Positions 51,301 through 59,396 of a DNA stretch of 64,000 nucleotides are shown one piece after another. The position numbers and the translations under genes were made by a program. Within the stretch, counting starts at the first letter, position 1; each line of letters starts with the position of its first letter. The DNA comes from SZUA-1452 sp964486025. GTDB taxonomy: Archaea > Iainarchaeota > Iainarchaeia > JAADDC01. Under the pieces are notes generated by a model. That model made no database searches and was not told the origin of the DNA. It saw only the letters and a list, made by a program, of their open reading frames with translations. The DNA lies in the NCBI GenBank assembly GCA_964486025.1, contig CAZAKL010000001.1:1-64000 (forward strand), written 5' to 3'.

Positions 51301-54300
51301 CATCATTGCTCACGGGGTAGAGTATTACATCAAAACCGTTGTCGCAGCTTCCCATGATTGAATAATGGAGCTCCGGTGCGAAGCTTCCCATGAGTTCGCA
51401 GATGTCGTCTGCTTGGATAGGCTGTTGAAGGATTTTGCCACCGATATTGGCTTCTATTGTGATTTTACTCCCCGAATACGGCACGTTGCACTCCGCGCTG
51501 CCATCCTCAAAAGTCCCACATTTACCGAATACCTTGTGGCCGTTCACAAAGGTGTATGCGTTCACATCTTCCAGCTCTCCACCCGTTGCAACGACGTGGA
51601 TTATAGCGTTTCCATCAATGCAGGACGTGGCAAAGGCGTGAATCTCGGGGGTTTCCTTCGCGGGCTGCCCGTTCTGCGGGCATGTACATTTCTCCAGCTT
51701 CACAGTTTCCTTGGGGACGTGGATGCCGTCTATGTATACATTCGCATCGGGATAATCTGTGCTGGGGTTCTTGAGCACACATGTTGCTGTTTTTTTGTCG
51801 TCGGAAATCTGGCAGAGGATTCCACCAACCTCCGCGTATGTGAACATGTTGCCCTTCATTACGGTGAGCGTGACCGTGTGGATCGCGTTGCCCTCCTGAC
51901 ATTCGCACGTATCCTCGGAATTAAAATCCGGCACCTCCTGTTTTCCGTCGTTGTACTCGTTTATGGTTATCTCCACCGTTGCAGGCGCCTTGCACTTTCC
52001 GCCGCTGTCCAGGATCACATACGCATCCGGAGCGAGCGTTACGGTGGTTGTGGTGTTGTTCCAGTCGTTTTGGGCTTTTGTTACCGTGAATTCTCCAGAG
52101 AATGGGGATACCCCGTTGCTCTCAAGGATATTTACGATGTATCTGAAGTTTCTGCTTACCCCTGTCGTGCCTTTTACCTCGATCATGTTTGCCTCTGGCG
52201 GCATGTCTGCAGTATACACTACCGTTCCCGTGTATGGCCCGGGGCCGAGGCCGTCTGATTCGTGCAGGCCTGCGTTGCCAATTCCCTTTATTTCTACGTC
52301 CTGCGGGGATATGCTTACGCCCACGGGTTTGTATCCCGGTGCGACGAAGTTGAGGTCAATAACGCCGAGGTTTGTGGGTATGTTTATCGTTCCGCTGGGG
52401 GGCGCCTTTCTGATCGTACCTGTGCTGAATCCCATTGTTTTCGAGTAGATTACGATTGTCACCGAGTCCACGTCGTCCGTTACATTGTACTCCACGGGAT
52501 ACTCCGAACAGCCGGCGACGGGGTTCACGGGGCTGACGTTTATATGGAGTGGCTTGTTTCCCATTAGCCGACTGTAATGGATATCAATGTATGCTGTGTA
52601 CGCATCTTCAAGGTTAAAGATAAGTGTGTCGTTGCCACTCGTCTCGGAGTACCCTTTGAACAAAGCGTATCCGACGCTGTAATCCCCCACTCTTCCCAGA
52701 ATCTTGAGCTGAACGTTTTCTACGTGAGTGCGTCCGCCTTTGACAGAAACCGATGCACTCTCGTCAACGGGGGCTTTGACTGCGAACGGGATGTACATTT
52801 TGTATTCCATGTTCTGAACGAGGTTCTGCGGCCCGTATCTTGTGCCGGCGCGAAGTGCTATGAAGTCCGTGTATATTGTCGCCCCGCTTTCATCGCCTAG
52901 CAGCTCGAAGCCGTACGGGACCGCCGCCCGGGTGCCGTTTATTTCGACGGTGCCTGCTCCGATTCCCTCCGCCGCTTTGACGGGAATATAAAATGTTCTG
53001 CTGCACATGGTGCCGCCGCAGTCCACGTCGATGGTCTGGGCACTCGTGGTTACCCCGTTGTATGCCCTCACCGGTAGGCTGCACTTGCCCGCGCATGTTA
53101 CGTTCACAACAAGGTAATATGTTCTCTTCGGTGCAAGCATGAACGTCCGGTGCCCATCGGTGTCCACGATGTCAGATATCTCCGCGCGGTTCTTTCGTTC
53201 TCCCGGCACGTTTATTGTTATCTCGCCGTCCTTGGTGAACGTGTATGTCTGCGTCTGGTATGTGTAGTTCGGGCCGTAAGTTACCTTGAAATGGATGGGA
53301 ACGTAGGCGGGAACTTGCAGCAGGACATCGCCGTTGGGGGTGGTAGCACCGGATGCCCATACGTTTTCCATGCTGTCAAGGGCTGCAACACTTGCGTATA
53401 CCGGGCTGCCATCCTCCTGGCGCCGGACATGGATTGATACGCTCACTTTGCGGCTAAGGTGTATTGTGACCTCTGTTGTTTTGTGCGCCTCTACATTTGC
53501 TGTTACGGTGGTGGGGAATTCGGCCGTGGGGTACATCGCGGTTATGTTCACATCCCCTGCGGGGACGTTCTCGATGGTGGCGCAGCCGTCACCTCCGACG
53601 TTGCCTGTTTTGCTCCACTGCGGCGATTCGATGCTTACGATCTGGTAGTACGCATATGGAACGGGCGCATACTGGTTGTTCAACCATGGTTCATCCACGC
53701 ATATCTTCAATTTGCCAACTGAGGGCATGGGGGTCAGCACTACTTTTTTTGTGTCCTCCGGATGGATGATGAAGTATTCGGAGGAGTAGTATCCGTCTGC
53801 ACCTACATATACATTTAGCTCGGCGTCCTCCGAATCGAAGCCAAGGGTTATTATGCCCTTGTCGTCGGCTGGGCCTGCAACCGGCGTCCCGTCGGAGGAG
53901 TAGAGTCGCGCTCCCTTTATGGGCGAGCCCGCTTTATTTAGAACAGTTACAACGGCGTAGTACTGCTTCAGATCCTCCGGGGGTACGTACTCGTCATCGC
54001 CTTCGTACTCGGGAAGGTAGAGCGTGATTCTTGCGTGCGTTTCTATGCTGTGGTGGTTGACGTACATCTGGTTGGCAGGGTTCTCTATGGTAATACCGTT
54101 TATTTCCGGCTCGAATACGAGGCGGTACATACCGTAGGGGAGGTTCGGTAGTACGACCTTCCCATCCTGGAACGGAAGTTTTGTGACTACAACGTCGTTT
54201 TTATACGCTGTGACGGTACCGTAGACGTTTGTGGGTTTTATGTATACTACAATGTCTCCCCTGCTGTTGGAACTGCCCGTGACGGAGTTTGGCACGAGGT

Positions 54301-55012
54301 AGACCGTCTTGACAATCTTGTCGTCGCCGTCCGACCAGTTTATCGTCACGGTCTTGGTGCTGTAGCGTGGGGATTCGATTTTTACGGTTATGCTTCCGTC
54401 CTCGTGGGTTTTAATGGCAGATGTGCCGGATACGCGGCTTATGTGGAACACTGCGGGGTTCGTGCTGAACTCCTTGCTCTGGCCATCCCCCTCCACAGTT
54501 ATTTTAACATCCTCTACCGTTGCCCCGCTGGTTCGATCGCGCACGGTTATGGTAACCTTCTTCGTCTCCGCCTTGAGGAACACGTCTTTCTGGACCGCGG
54601 GATCCAGCGTGAACGGTTTGTACCCGTCTATCTCCACGGAGACCGGCCCGTCAATGCCCTCGAGTTCCACCCGTCCAAACTCGTCTGTTGTATACGTTTC
54701 CCCGTTGATTGTAACCGTCGTGTTGGCGAGGGGCATTCCATCCGGGCCGTAGAGCGTTACAACGTATTTGTGGGGTATGGCGAAGCTCCACACTGCCCAG
54801 CCGATGCCACCCACGAGAATGATGAGCGTGAGAAGGAATATGGGGAATGACGGTACCCCCTTTTCCTCTATGGCCTCCACGAGACGGTCGGCGGGGACAC
54901 CCCTCTCCACCAGCCAGTCGATGAGCGAATAGTACCTGTCCTCCAGCGCAAGGTACGCATCTGCCACACGCTCCTTTAGCTGCTGCAGAAATTCAGAGAC
55001 CCCACTAGCCAT
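45356..55012 (-). CDS. Envelope cluster: giant membrane-anchored extracellular protein, 3218 residues
   Basis: Residues 1-53 are amphipathic helices in the cytoplasm (SEFLQQLKERVADAYLALED), 55-80 one transmembrane segment (FPIFLLTLIILVGGIGWAVW), and about 3100 residues follow outside. Residues 82 to about 470 hold carboxypeptidase-regulatory-like beta units (YGPDGMPLANTTVTINGE, VRDRTSGATVEDVKITVEG, LNKAGSPIKGARLYSSDGT). From about 1030 to 2900 the chain is Cys-rich in repeating clusters (EDTCECQEGNA, KCTCPQNGQ, CYCDTPAVK), with an Ig-like unit near 2170-2270 (IHYYSKDYAGNKE). The C-terminus is a distinct domain ending in a hydrophobic VPLVVIGSWINIPPLVQ. One continuous frame without repeats identical at DNA level. 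Likely a very long disulphide-stiffened surface fibre or adhesin with a cytoplasmic handle. Own TATA element at 55034-55042. Confidence 0.75.
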   Translation of the reverse strand: MASGVSEFLQQLKERVADAYLALEDRYYSLIDWLVERGVPADRLVEAIEEKGVPSFPIFLLTLIILVGGIGWAVWSFAIPHKYVVTLYGPDGMPLANTTVTINGETYTTDEFGRVELEGIDGPVSVEIDGYKPFTLDPAVQKDVFLKAETKKVTITVRDRTSGATVEDVKITVEGDGQSKEFSTNPAVFHISRVSGTSAIKTHEDGSITVKIESPRYSTKTVTINWSDGDDKIVKTVYLVPNSVTGSSNSRGDIVVYIKPTNVYGTVTAYKNDVVVTKLPFQDGKVVLPNLPYGMYRLVFEPEINGITIENPANQMYVNHHSIETHARITLYLPEYEGDDEYVPPEDLKQYYAVVTVLNKAGSPIKGARLYSSDGTPVAGPADDKGIITLGFDSEDAELNVYVGADGYYSSEYFIIHPEDTKKVVLTPMPSVGKLKICVDEPWLNNQYAPVPYAYYQIVSIESPQWSKTGNVGGDGCATIENVPAGDVNITAMYPTAEFPTTVTANVEAHKTTEVTIHLSRKVSVSIHVRRQEDGSPVYASVAALDSMENVWASGATTPNGDVLLQVPAYVPIHFKVTYGPNYTYQTQTYTFTKDGEITINVPGERKNRAEISDIVDTDGHRTFMLAPKRTYYLVVNVTCAGKCSLPVRAYNGVTTSAQTIDVDCGGTMCSRTFYIPVKAAEGIGAGTVEINGTRAAVPYGFELLGDESGATIYTDFIALRAGTRYGPQNLVQNMEYKMYIPFAVKAPVDESASVSVKGGRTHVENVQLKILGRVGDYSVGYALFKGYSETSGNDTLIFNLEDAYTAYIDIHYSRLMGNKPLHINVSPVNPVAGCSEYPVEYNVTDDVDSVTIVIYSKTMGFSTGTIRKAPPSGTINIPTNLGVIDLNFVAPGYKPVGVSISPQDVEIKGIGNAGLHESDGLGPGPYTGTVVYTADMPPEANMIEVKGTTGVSRNFRYIVNILESNGVSPFSGEFTVTKAQNDWNNTTTTVTLAPDAYVILDSGGKCKAPATVEITINEYNDGKQEVPDFNSEDTCECQEGNAIHTVTLTVMKGNMFTYAEVGGILCQISDDKKTATCVLKNPSTDYPDANVYIDGIHVPKETVKLEKCTCPQNGQPAKETPEIHAFATSCIDGNAIIHVVATGGELEDVNAYTFVNGHKVFGKCGTFEDGSAECNVPYSGSKITIEANIGGKILQQPIQADDICELMGSFAPELHYSIMGSCDNGFDVILYPVSNDAAATIIDANYIIGKNSSECYTLESGDALCNIRKVENGTQITFEADINVAGEIFHETNTWIVSCQSVEEEEKCNDVTFDHIADSPFRDSDGYCLVPVTIYSEEANITSVGSITSTPDGRSYNCVNTVYTTSDGEVNALDCNLEAGAEYTFQLSYSNACTSDSNSYTVDLSETDCSNVKPELSITEASCSCINETNVFDFSVKVDYGTFVEVNANNEPCTILKDNHSARCEVNDVAPGDAITIDANVLVGRDYDTVSKSIKVECANGMFCRKIELTVTQTKACEGDVNVIKITVSPSEGTISEANVGTVKCTVGNGIASCELHPAEEFLNQSLDVNAIVTVDGTPAKVTKSITIQPEGGRFCRESMPKCKPGIVRLGISGACSGPSIQTWKIDVNDTYTIEGVEITPEYAWVGINQLLDETQAKVYQIHWCKLYGIVDHVDVNVFVKNKDTGATCWYGWSESGCLSACKAYLSPEIKEQQCKCFHETLTLGPKVFGPVVYDVNINRNIYGDAVKCNLLQQKTKKGTPYSYTINCDVNWMKLNTNKVPIELNVGYGGTYRWIEYDIIEPYDCYCDTPAVKLNDLRSRWMNGYYEVNFTIAPAYPPWTFEDIVSPESLSGCCGKYDAKKDGHPCTIYWGDHDGKCTVDSDKDIELNIALKKYGGQYDNRVYYAKVTLKKPNALANAKLAENQPEPFCQLMGVPTLPVRIVNVVGDVEEVNVGGCEVQFKQDESDPSVLDVNVYNWKSCAEDIGDKYELNIIIKADAGSTTLTYDVDKAVVPICKSNVRCSAVDVEKIDASASQYHWVAAISIPADMEGTIKIETNTGKSWQWVPKFWIDADGNVHMYLDNSVYRQGEAFRPDNAKWVELNATHIDPEQGIAEFNIGIVYGEICNEPGIVEVNVVRNCMGGDVSWASAKLNCTWWLQDIQYKDHEAPQTTLNVQPLGGNIGPKEFKGCKKNDEYYGDVQITLKCKDKDSGCKRICYEVKPTNPMPGCSEEISWNCINKDSAKIKLNSGVSGCDYAIHYYSKDYAGNKEKEQVEKIHVEPIPVQKILPYLDMYRYLNVQLGEQDNKLIGKIKVFLEQKDINSIKYNLIDKTDNTIKASRECKDFSSSGDGWSTCYADFGIRAGPPRISNTYTINSEKRTIFVTSEGEYHIYYAQATVIDLCENEASKNSEEYVVDLKPPELNVMYPENCEFDQIDSKNYLFCWSDSIGKNPIKINARATDESKVRISMSLGYYPWIAHNECPMNYVYDDTATCSLEIDKYIDGNELMVVATDKNHNQSQITGIFVYTCTSKDKCKYIKRMLTEPTITINPVEEQRYMGPEGSENSYLKLAHVTIEGKCDAPDVNITAGGAEYLAENVSKTGNYNNDNIYIDYAKDESTINLNIGLSLAMLCNMEYDNENKATVTLTVSCNGAEESANITVEKPAEKCTRACKYNNPTINDVHIKENKIVVVPENVDSCDNWAVEMDVLAENEGGYDNMGSVPASGADGNAVLDIFSIWESIEECENPEAMENDTPVEFNFHLLCNGEELAYHEFNPELTVADICRRYYKLGNVPVPPAEVRTRNLEFKLRQDRKCIYEVNADENKVRLSDTVANNPCEDTWCEQHGAVWYLSMLKTGSEANIDLLALPNGEKWKFRTVKTEIYSTRLMPPDGNVQYGEEICKKSCEGIANYHKDYLGHWICSCTTTKIVDYNKISMVEVKKNEKSETPPLYAVKIGDKNAFCTGQTFAELLSNPSDPVALHLNVAVLQANSEVSSKCNGKIVKIISAVEDDAVVFKIGDDWYSIYGRANIDGYFDFIAGLAHGGDNEDIEKIKGIGGDKFPVMMYVGNKGIYRVGVNAQPQSGERVTCLYGQGARDPRSPSQFCWKYYGIPPLQSTNTLENAYMTLIGDGVGFIWGEAAKKLNLPIGRASTESKGFAKKLENESVKNYVRAQTEEQPGGSGGANTGTEEEQVNVTVEVPLVVIGSWINIPPLVQKII

Positions 55013-55033
55013 GTGCCTATAATGGATTTACCA

Positions 55034-55043
55034 CTATAAATAG
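55034..55043 (-). promoter_or_regulatory. TATA box of the giant gene
   Basis: On the minus strand CCTATTTATAG, about 22-31 bp before ATG 55012, in the 40-bp gap after the 984-residue gene. It gives the rest of the cluster an internal promoter. Confidence 0.55.
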
Positions 55044-55052
55044 GTATCGATG

Positions 55053-58007
55053 TTAGCCCCACTTATAGCATCCTGAGTAGATTTCTGAGCCCACGTGCAG
55101 CCATGTGATCTCCTGCAGCACGTGCTTCTCGTCGCCGGACACCTTACAGCGCTGGGACGCTGCCCTCATCTTCGCAATGGCCACCGCCCTGTCGAGTACG
55201 TGCTCAGGGTTGCAGTCTCCGCCCATGGTCATTTCCACGCCCCCGATGTCTTGTTTCTGCGGGTTCTGTGCGAACGTCCGCACAAACGCCTGTATCTTTG
55301 GATCGTCCTTTTTGCATCTGCCAATTCCGCTGCTGGATGCCCGTGCGACCTCCCCTACAATATAGTTGTGGTAAAGCATGTTGTACTCTGCTATCATCTT
55401 CTTTGCTCTTTCTGCCCCCACAAGTGTCTTTCCCTCCTCGATGGCGCAGTGGGTGGCACAGAACGGGTTGGAGGCGTTCCGCAGGATGCTATCAATGTCG
55501 TCCATCTTGCAGGAGGCTGTGCCATGGGTGAGCACACACGAAACGCTCACAGCTTTTTCGAACTTGTCTTCCAACCACTCGAGAGCGCTTTTTACCTTGT
55601 CCTTTATTTTGTTCACCACATTCTTTATGGCTCCAGTTATGCCCCCTCCGCTGTCCTCTATGTACTGGTCGCAGTAGTTGAACGTTTTGTCATTGTAGTT
55701 GTTTATGATGGTCTTCAGCAGCGAGAGGTTCTGGATGGTTGTATAGCAGTCCTGCAAGAGTGTTGCTTTATCGGCGTCGTCATCGGGCAAGTTGTTGTAG
55801 ATTGCCTTATTGACATCTTTCATTCTGTCGATCGCATCATCTATGTTGAGGCTGCTGCCGTTGATATCATCTATTGCTGTTTGTATTGCTGTTTTTGCAT
55901 CGTCCGGAATGCTATCCTTGCCGTTGATCGTGTCACGGATTTTTACCATGAGGTCTACGGTCGTTTTTGTTAGCGTTAATAGCGTGGTAGTGTCTGCGCC
56001 GTTATACATCCCCGGGATTCTTATGCTCTCCGTTATTTTTTCGTCCGTCTCCCGAATCCGCTTGCAGATGTCCTTCAAGCTGTCCATCATCTTGTTAGAC
56101 TCCTCGGCGATCTTTTCCCTCCGTTCCTCCTCAGTCATACTTCCCGTGCCCGTCGCGGATCCCGTAGTTGTGCTTACGGTCCCTCTTATTCCTGTCATGA
56201 TCCATTGCACGTTCTCATCGCTGAGCGGGGGTATGTATCCGCATTTGAGCTCAACCTCTGTGTACTGCCGCAGACACCCTGCCATGATTCCGGGGAGGAT
56301 GTCCGCAGCCTTTGCAAGGATTTTCTTGGAGTACTGTTTTTCTCTTTCTTTCTGTGTAGAGCTGTCTTCCTCTGAAAGTTTTACGGCCTTTGTCACGGTC
56401 TCGTACATTTCCAGCGTTTTTTTGTAATCCACGTCGCCCTCCACGATGCGGAATTTGAACGTGGCAGGGAAGCCCGGATCCACCCTATACTTCTCGTTGG
56501 GGTCGCTCCACGCCACGATGTAGCTGTATTTTGTGGGGGCAACGCAGTAGACGGATCCCGTCGTGGAACAGCCGCCGTAGGATATGACTGCAGGGCTGTT
56601 TACCGTGTGTTCGCCGACGCGATCGCAAATACCTCCGAGCCCCATGAGTTCCAGTACAAGATCCGGTACGCCAAAAATCTCGTTGCAGACGATCTCCGCG
56701 AGGTTTATGGCGGTTCTGCTGAGCACTTTCGCCGTTTCATACCTTTTGTACACTCCGATGTCCGGTGAGATGGAGAAGTTCTCCACGCTCTGCACCAGTT
56801 GTGTCCCGTCCCCGTCTCTCATGTAGCTAAGATTGGATATTGCATCTGCGGTGTATTTCACGGCAGCCAAGTTCAGTATCGGGCCAAGCGTTTCGTAGTC
56901 TCCCCTGCACGGGCCATCCTTTAGTAAATCCTCTGCGTTGGGGGAGTCGATGTCCTGCAGGCTCTTTTTGACGGTATCGAGACGGTCTTTTAACAATTTT
57001 CTCACATCTTCGTTGTCCGTTTGGTCTATGAGCTTTTGGAGCGTATCGCGCTCATTCTCGAGTATTTTCTTCAGAATGGGCTTTATATAGTCCCAATCCG
57101 CCCCCATAGCATCGATAATCTTTAGGTAGTTCATTTTCTGATACGTGCAGGGCGAAACAATGCTCGCGTGGACGTCAGCATCGTCCTTCGAAGTGGCGAA
57201 AAGGTCCTCGAACTTTCCGCTCCGTGTGAGGGGGGTAACGGAATCGCCGTTGATGACAAAGGCATCGCAGATCGCCAGGTTGTCTCCGTGGCAGTGCCCG
57301 AGGGCGAGGGAAAGGTACTTGTATTTTTTTCCCTTTTCCATGAAGCTTTTTGTAGCTCTTGCAACCTTGTACGCCGTTAATATTCGCAGGGGCACGGGGA
57401 TTTCCCATTTACCCCGGGGCAGGATGACATCGCTCGTTATTGCGGATGTGGACCCCCTTTTCTGCACAATGATCTTCGGAAGCTTGGTGTACGCCTCCGG
57501 ACTGAGCTTTGTGGTGTCTATGATGTATACGAATGTTCCATCTGGGCGTATCTTGGCACTCACAGCGCCCTTTAGCGCTCCCGCCACTGCGTTGACGTCC
57601 CCCTGATACGTTATGGTGTATTCGTCGCCCAGATACTGCGTGCTCGTATACGCTGCGAGCTCGTCCACCATCTGACTTGCCACCCAGTATGTGACATCCT
57701 CCGACCGGGCATAGTCCTCTTCGAACCACTTTTTGAAACTGTCTTCAGAGTTCCATTTATCTTGCGGAGGCGTGATTATAGCTTCCGCGAAGAATTCATG
57801 AAAATGTGCGCGTATATTGTTTAGAACAGTACTGTATACGTCCATTTTTATGCTATCCGCCACTCCCGCCGTGTCAAACCTTGCCAGCTCGTCCGTGAGT
57901 GCGTCAATTCTCTGTACCTTCATCTGCTGGGCGTATATCGAATACCCCACCGCAATCGCGATCATTGCCATGCCGAGGAATGCGGCGAAGAGATTGAATC
58001 CACGCAC
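55053..58007 (-). CDS. Envelope cluster: prepilin-like large protein, 984 residues
   Basis: Start chosen at GTG 58007, giving MRGFNLFAAFLGMAMIAIAV, the same style as the 529-residue protein's MRGFSLFAPVIGTV; an open frame continues upstream but runs antisense through the next gene. Class III-like signal with cutting after Gly3 expected. The exported part has an N-terminal region like its paralogue, then long helical stretches (ERDTLQKLIDQTDNEDVRKL, EERREKIAEESNKMMDSLKD) and about 25 cysteines, a Ser/Thr/Gly linker (TVSTTTGSATGTGSM) near residue 620 and a C-terminal helical domain (VVNKIKDKVKSALEWLEDKF). First gene of the cluster. Function unknown. Confidence 0.7.
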   Translation of the reverse strand: MRGFNLFAAFLGMAMIAIAVGYSIYAQQMKVQRIDALTDELARFDTAGVADSIKMDVYSTVLNNIRAHFHEFFAEAIITPPQDKWNSEDSFKKWFEEDYARSEDVTYWVASQMVDELAAYTSTQYLGDEYTITYQGDVNAVAGALKGAVSAKIRPDGTFVYIIDTTKLSPEAYTKLPKIIVQKRGSTSAITSDVILPRGKWEIPVPLRILTAYKVARATKSFMEKGKKYKYLSLALGHCHGDNLAICDAFVINGDSVTPLTRSGKFEDLFATSKDDADVHASIVSPCTYQKMNYLKIIDAMGADWDYIKPILKKILENERDTLQKLIDQTDNEDVRKLLKDRLDTVKKSLQDIDSPNAEDLLKDGPCRGDYETLGPILNLAAVKYTADAISNLSYMRDGDGTQLVQSVENFSISPDIGVYKRYETAKVLSRTAINLAEIVCNEIFGVPDLVLELMGLGGICDRVGEHTVNSPAVISYGGCSTTGSVYCVAPTKYSYIVAWSDPNEKYRVDPGFPATFKFRIVEGDVDYKKTLEMYETVTKAVKLSEEDSSTQKEREKQYSKKILAKAADILPGIMAGCLRQYTEVELKCGYIPPLSDENVQWIMTGIRGTVSTTTGSATGTGSMTEEERREKIAEESNKMMDSLKDICKRIRETDEKITESIRIPGMYNGADTTTLLTLTKTTVDLMVKIRDTINGKDSIPDDAKTAIQTAIDDINGSSLNIDDAIDRMKDVNKAIYNNLPDDDADKATLLQDCYTTIQNLSLLKTIINNYNDKTFNYCDQYIEDSGGGITGAIKNVVNKIKDKVKSALEWLEDKFEKAVSVSCVLTHGTASCKMDDIDSILRNASNPFCATHCAIEEGKTLVGAERAKKMIAEYNMLYHNYIVGEVARASSSGIGRCKKDDPKIQAFVRTFAQNPQKQDIGGVEMTMGGDCNPEHVLDRAVAIAKMRAASQRCKVSGDEKHVLQEITWLHVGSEIYSGCYKWG

Positions 58008-58023
58008 GAGGATAATACTGTCC

Positions 58024-58046
58024 CCACATTTATCAAGGTTTTTATT
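58024..58046. promoter_or_regulatory. Divergent promoter region of the envelope cluster
   Basis: The 60-bp spacer holds TTTATCAAGG and TTTTTATTGG side by side; the first (minus: GATAAATG) is about 20-25 bp before GTG 58007, the second about 25-33 bp before ATG 58068. Cluster and divergent secreted-protein genes are probably co-regulated. Confidence 0.45.
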
Positions 58047-58067
58047 GGCCACCGCCGATATTCTAAC

Positions 58068-59387
58068 ATGCGCCGGGTCTTCGTTATGCTGTCGGTTCTC
58101 CTTCTCATGGGCCTTGTCCATGCACTGGATGTGAATGCGATTGAGCTGAACGTCTCCCCCACCGTCGTATCCGATTTCAACGTGAACTGGGACGTAAACA
58201 ACGCGAACGCCGATTGGAACCACTTCATCGTTTCGGTAGTGTTCGGAACCGTTGCCCAGACCGATCTTGATTATACGTGGAATTGGAGCGTTGGAACGGA
58301 CTTTAACACCCCTCAGGTCGATATAAACGACACGAATTACTGCGCTGCGGACCCGGTGGACACGAACATCTTCCACTGCTTCACTACAGTTGCCATCGAC
58401 GGGAATTTTCTGCGCAACGGGCGGCTTTCGGTGCGTATTTACGGATGGAAAACGGACGGAAACGTTTTCGCTTCCCCCGAGCAGAACGTGCATTTTGCGG
58501 GATACTCCGATATCAACGCGGTTCTTTCCGGCTACGATTCCAGCGGTAAGCTAAGGGTCTCTGTCTCCTTCTCCTGCGACGTCAATGCCGGTGCCAGCGC
58601 GTTAAAGATGGGTGCAAACGCGCCGAGCGATGTGAACGACGAGGGGAACACCATTGTACTCACCTTCACCTATCCTGCCCTCCCCGAATTCAACGATGTG
58701 CTCGAGGTCAACGTCGCGGATGTCAATGCGGATTGCAACCTCCCGATTGATACGAGAACGGTCGTCGCGGGGCTTCCGAACAGATACGAGCTGTTTACCC
58801 CCGGTTGGTCCTCTTTGGTTATTCCCACCGAGGTTGATGGGAATTACCAGTACACGCGTGACGCTCTGGATGATTTCAACGTTTACATCTACTATGAGGG
58901 CAATGGCTGGGCTCTGCAGCAGAACCCCGGTTCCATTTTTGCAGATGGCGACTACACACTCCGCGCATACGTTGTGAACACGGACCACAACGTCGTTGTC
59001 CCATGGCGTTACCTCAGTACGGACCCCGCCTCGTGCCCCGCCGACAACCAGTACATCACCCTGTCTGCTGGCTGGTCTTTGGTCCCCGTTTACTGCTATG
59101 ACGGCTCCGATACGTGCTCCGAGTACAACAGCACCCTCTACGGGCTTTCTTTCCTTGAGTTTAATACGGAAATTCCGCGGGGAATCCAGCGCCCGTTCTT
59201 CTCCTTCATTGCGGAGTGGAATGGCTTTGGGAACAGCCCAACACCTGTCTACAGCTTTGACAGCGCCCCGCAGGTAAGTAACGGTGCCGCATACTGGGTC
59301 TGGGTCAATCCGAACTGGGTACAGGGCGGCATAGTGGTGCACTACTACGGTAGATGCGTGGTGCCGCCAGGCTTTCCTCCCGGCTGA
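58068..59387 (+). CDS. Secreted Asn/Asp/Val-rich protein, unknown
   Basis: 439 residues. Signal peptide MRRVFVMLSVLLLMGLVHA, mature part from LDVNAIELNV. Very rich in DVN/DFN/DVNA patterns (NVNWDVNNANADW, VNVADVNADC), like parts of the giant protein (VNVYIDG, DVNAFVKN type), consistent with a common surface system. Beta-sandwich character; aromatic C-terminal region (AAYWVWVNPNWVQGG) and short Pro-Gly tail. Cys in pairs. No anchor. Ends in a Shine-Dalgarno overlap with the next gene. Confidence 0.65.
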   Translation: MRRVFVMLSVLLLMGLVHALDVNAIELNVSPTVVSDFNVNWDVNNANADWNHFIVSVVFGTVAQTDLDYTWNWSVGTDFNTPQVDINDTNYCAADPVDTNIFHCFTTVAIDGNFLRNGRLSVRIYGWKTDGNVFASPEQNVHFAGYSDINAVLSGYDSSGKLRVSVSFSCDVNAGASALKMGANAPSDVNDEGNTIVLTFTYPALPEFNDVLEVNVADVNADCNLPIDTRTVVAGLPNRYELFTPGWSSLVIPTEVDGNYQYTRDALDDFNVYIYYEGNGWALQQNPGSIFADGDYTLRAYVVNTDHNVVVPWRYLSTDPASCPADNQYITLSAGWSLVPVYCYDGSDTCSEYNSTLYGLSFLEFNTEIPRGIQRPFFSFIAEWNGFGNSPTPVYSFDSAPQVSNGAAYWVWVNPNWVQGGIVVHYYGRCVVPPGFPPG

Positions 59388-59396
59388 GGTGATTCG

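Noticed and set aside
58008..58493. N-terminal extension of the 984-residue protein
   Set aside because: It crosses the promoter spacer and runs antisense to the gene at 58068; the MRGF start matches its paralogue.
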